Assembly: GCA_964603455.1 (NCBI GenBank)
Contig: CAZRVL010000123.1
Span: 1-5,131, forward strand
Reading direction: 5' to 3'
Source: Flemingiibacterium sp964603455
GTDB lineage: Bacteria > Bacillota > Clostridia > Oscillospirales > CAG-272
Length of the DNA: 5,131 nt
How positions within the stretch are numbered: position 1 is the stretch's first letter; the number at the start of each line of letters is the position of its first letter. Both the position numbers and the translations under genes were made by a program. Positions 1-5,131 of the stretch are shown piece by piece. The notes beneath the pieces were generated by a model, which was not told the DNA's origin, did not search any database, and saw only the letters and a list, made by a program, of their open reading frames with translations.

Positions 1-19
1 TTGTACTTACACGATATTG

Positions 20-48
20 TTGCGGCATTCGGCAAAATATGATATAAT
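20..48 (+). promoter_or_regulatory. Sigma-A-type promoter with extended -10, upstream of the Na/Pi transporter gene
   Basis: A perfect -10 hexamer TATAAT lies at 43-48 and is preceded by TGA at 40-42, giving a full extended -10 (TGnTATAAT). A weak -35 candidate, TTGCGG at 20-25, sits at the ideal 17-bp spacing; the extended -10 probably compensates for it. Transcription would begin near 54-56, about 50 bases before the ATG at 104. This placement means an in-frame TTG at 17 cannot be the translation start of the transporter, because it would be upstream of the transcript. The motif is seen directly; activity is inferred. Confidence 0.75.
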
Positions 49-103
49 TATTTTACAGTTTAAAAAATCTTTACACATTGAAAGGAGACCTTTACATAAG
101 GTC

Positions 104-1801
104 ATGGTCGAAGGTATGCTATCATCGGAAGAAATAATGCAGCTGATGGGAAGTCTCATATGGCTACTTGCTGGAGTCGGTGTATTCATAGTCGGTATGA
201 ATTTCATGGGCGATGCACTTGAAAAGAGCGCAGGCAGCAGTATGAAAGGATTGCTCGAAAAGATAAGCAATAATCGTTTTTCCGGAGTCGGAATAGGTGC
301 GGGAGTCACAGCGATAATACAAAGCTCATCGGCAACATCCGTCATGGTCATAGGTCTGGTAAATGCCGGAGTTATGACGCTTATGCAAGCTGTTCCGATA
401 ATAATGGGTGCGAATATCGGTACGACTATAACCGGTGTGCTAGTCGCGCTCAAGAACGATTATTTCAATATGCTGATGTATCTTTTGGCATTTGCCGGAG
501 TCATGATGGGCTTCTTCAAAAAGGAGAAGATCAAGATAGCCGGAAGCCTTTGCAGCGGTCTCGGACTTATATTTGTCGGACTGAATGTGATGAGCAGCGA
601 GGAAGCATTCGGAAATCCTCTTGTCGAAAATATGTTTATAAATATTTTTGCAGTCATAAATTCTCCGATTTTGCTCATAATCGTCGGTGTCATATTCACT
701 GCATTGATACAAAGCTCATCAGCTTCCACTGGCGTAGTTATAACAATGGTCGGCACAGGTGTTCTGCCGCTTGAACTGGCACTGTTCATAGTCCTCGGTG
801 CGAATATAGGTACGTGTGTCACGGCACTTTTGGCATCTATCGGTGCGAATGCAAATTCAAAGCGTGTCGCGCTCATACATTTTACATTCAATCTTATCGG
901 AACCGCGGTATTTGCCATACTGCTTATGATATTCAAGGAACCTGCTATCGAGTTTCTTGTTTCGGTATTCCCCGGTGACGATCCGATGTCCTTGCAGATG
1001 CGTGTGTCGCTTTTCCACGTCATATTTAATATCGTCACGACCTGTTTCCTGCTTCCGTTTGTAAAGCAGCTCGTTGATTATTCCTGCATGGTTATTAAGG
1101 ACAAACAGGATGATACCGAAAAGCTTTCGCTCAAATATGTCGATGATCGTCTGCTTTCTACTCCGTCTGTCGCACTTATGCAGGTCAAGAAGGAGATGGA
1201 TTATATGCTCTCGCTCGTTGAGGATAATATGAATATGTCCTTCGTATCAATAGATACGGCTTCGACTGTACATAGCGAAGCTATCTGTAAAAATGAGGAG
1301 ATAATAGATTTCACCAACGGTGCGCTCACGAAATTCCTTATAAAGCTTTCGGTAAATGTCGAGCAAAGCGATGAAAGGATCATAGGCTCCTATTTCCACG
1401 TTTTGAACGACCTCGAACGTATAGGCGACCATGCCGAAAACTTCCATGAGATCGGATGTGAGATGAGCTCAAAGGGCTTGAGATTCTCCGAAAAGGCACA
1501 TAGTGAGCTTGGTAAGATGCGCACTAACATAATGCGTATGTTCGAGATCTCAAAGGACGCATTTGAAAATCTCAATCGCGAGGGTCTTCCGCGACTCACA
1601 GTTCTTGAAGAAGCCACCGATGATATGAAAAAGGAACTGATGGCAGAGCATTTCAATCGCCTTGCCGATGGAGACTGCAAGGTCGAACTGAGTCCTTATT
1701 ATTCATCGACCGTGACCGGACTTGAGCGTGTAGCCGACCATCTCGTAAATGTCGGATACAGTATCATAAATCCCACTGGTTCGCAAAAAGAAAATCATTG
1801 A
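104..1801 (+). CDS. Na+/phosphate cotransporter family protein with C-terminal PhoU-like domain
   Basis: A membrane protein of about 565 residues of the bacterial Na/Pi cotransporter (NptA/YjbB-like) family, expected to move phosphate across the cytoplasmic membrane with sodium. Two internal repeats typical of the family are visible: QSSSATS (residues 73-79) followed by GANIGTT (102-108), and QSSSAST (203-209) followed by GANIGTC (232-238). Hydrophobic segments fill residues 15 to about 325. A soluble, helical C-terminal region from about 355 carries two PhoU-type signatures, ERIGDHAEN (438-446) and ERVADHLVN (541-549), as in full-length family members. Start choice: the promoter at 20-48 excludes the in-frame TTG at 17. 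The ATG at 104 is the first ATG after it, with AAAGGAG at 81-87 but a long 16-nt gap; in-frame ATGs at 116 and 137 are also possible, so the start may be off by up to 11 codons. It is monocistronic, with its own promoter and terminator. Family assignment is firm; actual substrate and direction (uptake or efflux) are inferred. Confidence 0.93.
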   Translation: MVEGMLSSEEIMQLMGSLIWLLAGVGVFIVGMNFMGDALEKSAGSSMKGLLEKISNNRFSGVGIGAGVTAIIQSSSATSVMVIGLVNAGVMTLMQAVPIIMGANIGTTITGVLVALKNDYFNMLMYLLAFAGVMMGFFKKEKIKIAGSLCSGLGLIFVGLNVMSSEEAFGNPLVENMFINIFAVINSPILLIIVGVIFTALIQSSSASTGVVITMVGTGVLPLELALFIVLGANIGTCVTALLASIGANANSKRVALIHFTFNLIGTAVFAILLMIFKEPAIEFLVSVFPGDDPMSLQMRVSLFHVIFNIVTTCFLLPFVKQLVDYSCMVIKDKQDDTEKLSLKYVDDRLLSTPSVALMQVKKEMDYMLSLVEDNMNMSFVSIDTASTVHSEAICKNEEIIDFTNGALTKFLIKLSVNVEQSDERIIGSYFHVLNDLERIGDHAENFHEIGCEMSSKGLRFSEKAHSELGKMRTNIMRMFEISKDAFENLNREGLPRLTVLEEATDDMKKELMAEHFNRLADGDCKVELSPYYSSTVTGLERVADHLVNVGYSIINPTGSQKENH

Positions 1802-1804
1802 TAT

Positions 1805-1879
1805 AAAAAATGCAGACTTCATTGATATGCACCTTCAAAATCGTTTAACTTTTGGGTGCATATCGGTCTGCATTTTTTT
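1805..1879 (+). terminator. Two-tier intrinsic terminator after the Na/Pi transporter gene
   Basis: It begins 3 bases after the stop codon. The outer stem pairs TGCAGAC (1811-1817) with GTCTGCA (1866-1872) and is extended by A1805-1810 against the T run 1873-1879. The inner stem pairs GATATGCACC (1824-1833) with GGTGCATATC (1855-1864), then CAAAA (1836-1840) with TTTTG (1850-1854) around a 9-nt loop. The two tiers are separated by an asymmetric bulge (TTCATT against a single G). A-tract and T-tract flank both sides, so it could work on either strand. Confidence 0.9.
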
Positions 1880-1905
1880 GAATTTAATGGAACTTTTTGT
1901 AATAT
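1878..1905 (+). promoter_or_regulatory. Possible weak promoter for the small membrane protein gene
   Basis: TTGAAT at 1878-1883 (4 of 6 matches to the -35 consensus) lies 16 bp before TAATAT at 1900-1905 (4 of 6 matches to the -10). It would start transcription near 1912, just past the preceding terminator, giving a leader of about 45 bases. The region is AT-rich, so chance matches are likely; the position between a terminator and a gene is the main support. Confidence 0.35.
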
Positions 1906-1943
1906 TTCTGCGTCTAAGCAAGCAGTAATCACAGAAAGGGAAT

Positions 1944-1973
1944 TTTTGCACGGGATATGTATCCCGTGCAAAA
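1944..1973 (+). promoter_or_regulatory. Perfect 13-bp inverted repeat enclosing the first ATG of the small membrane protein gene
   Basis: TTTTGCACGGGAT (1944-1956) is followed by a 4-base loop ATGT (1957-1960) and then the exact complement ATCCCGTGCAAAA (1961-1973). The ATG at 1957 lies entirely in the loop. A Shine-Dalgarno-like AGAAAGGG sits at 1933-1940, 16 nt from that ATG in linear distance. There is no T run after the repeat on either strand, so it does not look like a normal terminator. It could be an mRNA hairpin affecting translation initiation or a DNA operator. If the RNA hairpin forms, the SD ends only 7 unpaired bases (1941-1943 plus 1974-1977) from an in-frame TTG at 1978, which would then be a well-spaced start. 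The inverted repeat is certain; its role is inference. Confidence 0.7.
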
Positions 1974-2355
1974 TGCTTTGGTCAAATATTTGATTTACAT
2001 TTTAGTGCCGCTGCCGTATATAGCTATATTCATGCTTGCGCTGTTCGCTCTCTGCATATATGGAATACATAAATATCCTTCCGTTTTGATCTCTGTAATA
2101 TTTTCGCTTGCGATCAATTTTACATTTACCGTTGTATTGAACTTAAATGCAATAGAATATTCTTTTGCCGCAGCTTCATTTGCGTTAAAGGTTTTGCCGC
2201 CTGTCACAATTGTCGGTATCATAGCCTTTATCCCTAATGCAAAAGCTCTTATCGGCGCGAAGGATGATGAAAACTCATCACATATTCGAAGGATAATAGT
2301 TTCTCTAATGCTTGTCGCACTTGTAATATCCTCTGTCATCATTTTGTGCAGATAA
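1957..2355 (+). CDS. Small hydrophobic membrane protein of unknown function, four predicted TM helices
   Basis: A 132-residue, strongly hydrophobic protein that I do not recognise. Four likely membrane helices can be read: residues 9-37, 41-62, 70-93 and 111-131. A polar stretch at about 94-112 (KALIGAKDDENSSHIRR) is the only sizeable hydrophilic loop, and the C-terminus ends almost directly after the last helix. No cleavable signal peptide, catalytic motif or known family signature is evident. The start is uncertain: the ATG at 1957 lies in the loop of a perfect hairpin, and an in-frame TTG at 1978 (residue 8) would remove only seven residues before the first helix. The gene stands alone between a terminator upstream (1805-1879) and one downstream (2363-2392), so neighbours give no functional clue. 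Coherent TM periodicity and tight terminator placement 7 bases after the stop support a real gene; an antiparallel reading of the same stretch gives no family-like protein. Confidence 0.7.
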   Translation: MYPVQNALVKYLIYILVPLPYIAIFMLALFALCIYGIHKYPSVLISVIFSLAINFTFTVVLNLNAIEYSFAAASFALKVLPPVTIVGIIAFIPNAKALIGAKDDENSSHIRRIIVSLMLVALVISSVIILCR

Positions 2356-2362
2356 TAAAATC

Positions 2363-2392
2363 AACCGCTCGGAATATTTCCGAGCGGTTTTT
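2363..2392 (+). terminator. Intrinsic terminator between convergent genes
   Basis: A perfect 12-bp stem, AACCGCTCGGAA (2363-2374) with TTCCGAGCGGTT (2378-2389), closes a 3-base loop and runs into five Ts (2388-2392). It sits 7 bases after the stop of the plus-strand membrane protein gene. Read on the minus strand, the same stem begins 5 bases after the stop of the GH13 gene and is followed by GATTTTATT, a weaker T tract, so it probably serves both converging transcripts. Confidence 0.9.
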
Positions 2393-2394
2393 GA

Positions 2395-3699
2395 TCATTT
2401 CGCGTTGTGAGTTAATTTCAGTTTGCCGTTTTCGATGACTGCACATCCGAACGGAGCGAACTTGATACCTTCAAGTTCCACTTCATCTCTGCTCATGTTT
2501 GCAAAGAACTTCAGTGTCTGTACATCAGAGCTTCTTTCAAAACAAAGCACACGGTCATCTCCGCTGTCGATATAGTTCATATCGCCATTGGTTATCGCCG
2601 ATTCGCTCTTGTGGAACGAGGTGAGCGTCTTTACCCATTCGAGACGCGCTCTGCCTTTTTCGGTCAATGCGCGTTCCCATTCTATCGTGAGATTTGCGCC
2701 GTGGAAACGATTTCCCCAGATACAATGCTGATTTGCATCGCCGACCTCATAGCCGTTGTAGATGAACGGAACTCCGTTCATCGTGTGTATCAGGAACAGC
2801 ATCATATCGACACCATCACTGCCAAACTCTGTTTCACAGCGTACAAGATTTACACCGTTTGCATAGTCGTGATTGTCAAAGCAAAGTATCGAGCGTCCGC
2901 CCTTTGCGAGATGTATCCTTTCGCATTCGAGACGATAGTCTCTGACCGAATTTGCAGGAGCTTTGCCTCTCATAACATTTTGGAATGCCTGAGCCAATCC
3001 GAAGTCGTAGTTGAGATCGAATGCCTTGCACTGCATTTCGGGTGTCCAGCTCTCGTTGAGCATCATGAGATCGGGCTTCAGAGCATCTATCCTGCGTCTG
3101 CCCTCTTCCCAGAAATCGAGCGGAACTCTGTCTGCAACATCGCATCTGTAACCGTCAACATCATATTCGCGGACATAGTATTCCATGTTTGACCACATAT
3201 ATTCGCGAAGTTCGGGATTTTCGTAATTCAACTCCGGAAAATTCCAGTCAACGTTCTTATGTATGCTTCCATCGGGATTTCTGCGAACGAAATCAGGGTG
3301 TTCTTCGAGGAATACCGCCTTCGGACCGCAATGGAAGTATACCAGATCGAAGATTACGCGAAGTCCGAGCGAATGCGCCGAATCAACGAAATCGTGCAGA
3401 TCTTCGTCAGTGCCGTATTCCTTATCGACATGGAAGAAATCCTTCATCCTGTACGGATTCTTCGGATTGTTGAGCTTGCATTCGATCTGGCGTGCGCTCC
3501 AGTATTTTGTGTCCATGTCATCGTCCGCTTCAAAGAAAGGACAGAGATATACTATATCCACACCGATATTTTTCAGGTGAGGGAGCATTTTCTCAGCCGC
3601 CTTAAGTGTTCCTGCCGGAGTGAACGGACGGAGAAAGAGCTGATAGATTATTGCCGAGTCGAGATATTTTGGGGATTTTTTTGCAACTGCTTCAGACAT
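2395..3699 (-). CDS. GH13 alpha-amylase-family glycoside hydrolase, intracellular
   Basis: A 434-residue enzyme with the GH13 (beta/alpha)8 barrel that acts on alpha-glucosidic bonds of starch-, maltodextrin- or related oligosaccharides. The N-terminus goes straight into the barrel (IIYQLFLRPFTPAG, 17-30) with no signal peptide, so it should be cytoplasmic. Conserved regions in order: region I DLVYFH (118-123), region V-like FPELN (154-158), region II GYRCD with nucleophile D187, region III MLNES with acid/base E216, and region IV FDNHD with the transition-state Asp D278. The full catalytic triad is therefore present. Region I normally reads DxxxNH; here the Asn is Phe122, which is unusual. 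A short C-terminal beta domain follows from about residue 375, and at 434 residues the protein is compact for the family. The ATG at 3699 has a strong SD, GGAGG (minus strand, 3707-3711), 7 nt upstream. It follows the binding-protein gene by 19 bp, indicating a shared transcript. The subfamily and exact activity (hydrolase or transglycosidase) cannot be fixed from sequence alone. Confidence 0.93.
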   Translation of the reverse strand: MSEAVAKKSPKYLDSAIIYQLFLRPFTPAGTLKAAEKMLPHLKNIGVDIVYLCPFFEADDDMDTKYWSARQIECKLNNPKNPYRMKDFFHVDKEYGTDEDLHDFVDSAHSLGLRVIFDLVYFHCGPKAVFLEEHPDFVRRNPDGSIHKNVDWNFPELNYENPELREYMWSNMEYYVREYDVDGYRCDVADRVPLDFWEEGRRRIDALKPDLMMLNESWTPEMQCKAFDLNYDFGLAQAFQNVMRGKAPANSVRDYRLECERIHLAKGGRSILCFDNHDYANGVNLVRCETEFGSDGVDMMLFLIHTMNGVPFIYNGYEVGDANQHCIWGNRFHGANLTIEWERALTEKGRARLEWVKTLTSFHKSESAITNGDMNYIDSGDDRVLCFERSSDVQTLKFFANMSRDEVELEGIKFAPFGCAVIENGKLKLTHNAK

Positions 3700-3705
3700 T
3701 TTATT

Positions 3706-3711
3706 GCCTCC
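3706..3711 (-). promoter_or_regulatory. Strong ribosome binding site for the GH13 gene
   Basis: GGAGGC on the minus strand lies 6-7 bases before the ATG at 3699, in the 19-bp gap after the solute-binding protein stop codon (TAA, 3719-3721). There is no room for a separate promoter or terminator, so the enzyme is expected to be co-transcribed with the binding protein but translated from its own site. Confidence 0.85.
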
Positions 3712-3718
3712 GTGAAAA

Positions 3719-5131
3719 TTATTCGGTTATAGCCTCATACTGCTCCATAAGGTCTGCAAGCTTCTGCTTAGCCTCGGAGAGTGAGGAAGCATACTGCGAG
3801 GAGAAGTTTTCCTTGTGACCGATAGCGCAGGAACGAAGGAGAGTACCGGTGTTGCCGAAGTTGTGGATACCGTTGATGTCGAAGATTATATCTGAGTAGA
3901 TGATGTCGAGCATAGCCTTGGAATTGTCATCACGCGATACCTTTTCCTTAAGGGTGATGTTGAACATCTGAGTTCCGACATTGGTCTGAGAGAGATATGC
4001 CATGAGCTCCATTGCCGTTCCGACCATCTCGTGCTTTTCGGTAGCGCAGGTAACGGGAACTGCTATTCCTACAGGACCCCACGGAGAACCATAGGTGTAA
4101 TAATCCTTCTGATTGTCATCGAGCTTCGGCATCGGGATTATACCGTAGTCATCGTTCATATCGCGCAGATATGCGATTATTCCCGACATATTGTAGCCGA
4201 GAAGCATGGTCTTGGCATTTTTGAAGTGCCAGGTCTTGTTGTATGCGGGAATATTCGAACCGTCCTTGGATACGCTTTCGGTGAGCAGGCGCATATCATC
4301 GTTTGCGACTACACTTATTATTCTGTCGAGTATGTCAATGTTCTTTGCGGAATCCATTGTAAGCACAGGAGTTCCGTCATTGCCGATCTCGGTCTGTGTT
4401 CCGCCGCAGCCTATATAGAATGCCTGTCCGGTAAGCTCATCGCAAGCGAAAGCGAAGAAGTCGTTGTCCGATGTCATATTTCCATCCTGGTCGATGTCCT
4501 GTGCAACGTCCTTTGTTATTTCACCGAACTTGTCGATAGTCCAATCACCGTCTATGACAGTCTGATAAAGATCTGGAATCTGATATTCATCGCAGAGACG
4601 CTGGTTGAATGCGATAACGCAGGGAGCATAATAGTATGCAAGAGAGAGAGGACCGCTGGTTATATACTGCTTTCCGTTGAATGTAAGGTTTCGGTTGCAC
4701 GAATTGCTCCACCATTCGGCATCGAGCGATATATTCGGCAGTGTGTTGAGGTCGAGAAGGTAGCCTTCGGGCGCGAGCGACTGAAGACCGTCAGCCATAG
4801 ACTGTAAGACCATATCATAGAGGTCTTCATTAGCGGCTATAACGTTTCTGAGTTCTTTGGTAACATCGCCTCTGTTTTCATGTGAGGTGTACTCGATAGT
4901 TATGCCGAGCATTTCCTCGACTTTTCTGTCACGGGAATAAAGCGCGTCATCAACTACCTCACCGGTCTGTTCTTCCGGCGGAAGAGTGGGCTGAGATGTC
5001 TGGTGGTTGTTGATGATCGAGAAGGTCTGACCTTCGAAATTGAGACCTGCGAAGTTGTCGAGATAGCTTGTTTCGGTGGTCGGTGCGTTCGATGTGTCGT
5101 TTCCTGCGGTAGTTTCATTTGTTGAACCGGA
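3719..5131 (-). CDS. ABC transporter extracellular solute-binding protein (family 1, sugar-type), 5' end beyond the window
   Basis: A partial binding protein: 470 residues are visible and the frame stays open to the window edge, so the internal ATG at 4912 is not the start. The first visible residues are a Ser/Thr/Asn/Gly-rich linker (about 1-24, beginning SGSTNETTAGND), as found just after the lipidated cysteine of Gram-positive lipoproteins; the signal peptide and lipobox should lie just outside. The mature domain begins around FEGQTFSIIN (residues 32-41). Features typical of clostridial family 1 binding proteins follow: a WW pair in DAEWWSN (137-143), FNGKQYI (151-157), AFNQRL (174-179), an Asp-rich DIDQDG loop (212-217) and SPWGPVGIAVP (349-359). 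The C-terminus is helical (ending LADLMEQYEAITE). It should sit on the outer membrane face and deliver a ligand, probably an oligosaccharide, to an ABC permease. The downstream GH13 gene, 19 bp away, suggests an alpha-glucan or maltodextrin ligand, which is inference. No permease gene is in view. Confidence 0.93.
   Translation of the reverse strand, partial: SGSTNETTAGNDTSNAPTTETSYLDNFAGLNFEGQTFSIINNHQTSQPTLPPEEQTGEVVDDALYSRDRKVEEMLGITIEYTSHENRGDVTKELRNVIAANEDLYDMVLQSMADGLQSLAPEGYLLDLNTLPNISLDAEWWSNSCNRNLTFNGKQYITSGPLSLAYYYAPCVIAFNQRLCDEYQIPDLYQTVIDGDWTIDKFGEITKDVAQDIDQDGNMTSDNDFFAFACDELTGQAFYIGCGGTQTEIGNDGTPVLTMDSAKNIDILDRIISVVANDDMRLLTESVSKDGSNIPAYNKTWHFKNAKTMLLGYNMSGIIAYLRDMNDDYGIIPMPKLDDNQKDYYTYGSPWGPVGIAVPVTCATEKHEMVGTAMELMAYLSQTNVGTQMFNITLKEKVSRDDNSKAMLDIIYSDIIFDINGIHNFGNTGTLLRSCAIGHKENFSSQYASSLSEAKQKLADLMEQYEAITE

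Noticed and set aside
17..103. N-terminal extension of the Na/Pi transporter from an in-frame TTG at 17
   Set aside because: The perfect extended -10 at 40-48 lies inside this stretch, so transcription would begin downstream of the TTG. The extension (LRHSAKYDII...) has no resemblance to the family N-terminus.
7..1038. Long minus-strand reading frames opposite the transporter gene (148 and 192 codons)
   Set aside because: They are antisense shadows of a gene with clear family motifs; their products are Pro/Thr/Ser/Ile-rich low-information sequences with no recognisable domain.
1944..1973. The inverted repeat read as an intrinsic terminator or transposon end
   Set aside because: No T tract follows it on either strand, there is no matching copy elsewhere in the window, and no transposase or target-site duplication is visible.
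1973..1993. Six-codon frame MLWSNI starting at the ATG on the 3' edge of the hairpin, as a possible leader peptide
   Set aside because: It overlaps the membrane protein gene out of frame and is short enough to arise by chance; no attenuator-like alternative pairing was seen.
1995..2342. A 115-codon minus-strand frame opposite the small membrane protein
   Set aside because: Its product lacks coherent domain features, whereas the plus-strand reading gives regular TM helices and ends just before a terminator in the right orientation.
2611..3732. Plus-strand frames of 193, 94, 157 and 105 codons opposite the GH13 gene
   Set aside because: All overlap the antiparallel GH13 coding sequence with its complete catalytic motifs, and none encodes a recognisable protein.
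4031..4807. A 258-codon plus-strand frame opposite the solute-binding protein
   Set aside because: The opposite strand encodes a well-supported binding protein over the same bases; the plus-strand product shows no family motif and no convincing SD was seen.

Overview
The window looks like a chromosomal segment from a low-to-mid GC Gram-positive anaerobe of the Clostridia, plausibly a Ruminococcus-like gut or rumen bacterium. This rests on strong purine-rich Shine-Dalgarno sites, clostridial-type sigma-A promoter elements, intrinsic terminators with T tracts, and a Ser/Thr-rich extracytoplasmic linker on a sugar-type binding protein. The taxonomic call is inference; no rRNA or marker gene is present.

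Layout. Bases 17-55 hold a promoter with a perfect extended -10. Bases 104-1801 (+) encode a Na+/phosphate-cotransporter-family membrane protein with a C-terminal PhoU-like domain, closed by a long two-tier hairpin terminator (1805-1879). Bases 1957-2355 (+) encode a small four-helix membrane protein that I do not recognise. Its 5' end carries a perfect 13-bp inverted repeat whose loop contains the first ATG. A 12-bp terminator hairpin (2363-2392) lies between this gene and the convergent minus-strand genes. Reading leftward from the right edge, the minus strand carries a partial extracellular solute-binding protein of an ABC importer (5131 to 3719, N-terminus off the window) and, 19 bp later with a strong ribosome binding site, an intracellular GH13 alpha-amylase-family enzyme (3699 to 2395).

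How the parts fit. The minus-strand pair looks like the end of a carbohydrate uptake and use operon: a surface lipoprotein captures an oligosaccharide and a cytoplasmic GH13 enzyme processes alpha-glucan-type sugars. No permease lies between them, so permease genes would have to be upstream of the window or elsewhere. The plus-strand transporter is a separate ion/phosphate function with its own promoter and terminator. The small membrane protein is also isolated by terminators on both sides.

There is no gene-free stretch longer than 300 bases, and I saw no tRNA, rRNA, CRISPR array, transposase or insertion-sequence end. The window is mostly ordinary. The points most worth a second look are the start-codon hairpin of the unknown membrane protein and the altered conserved region I of the GH13 enzyme.
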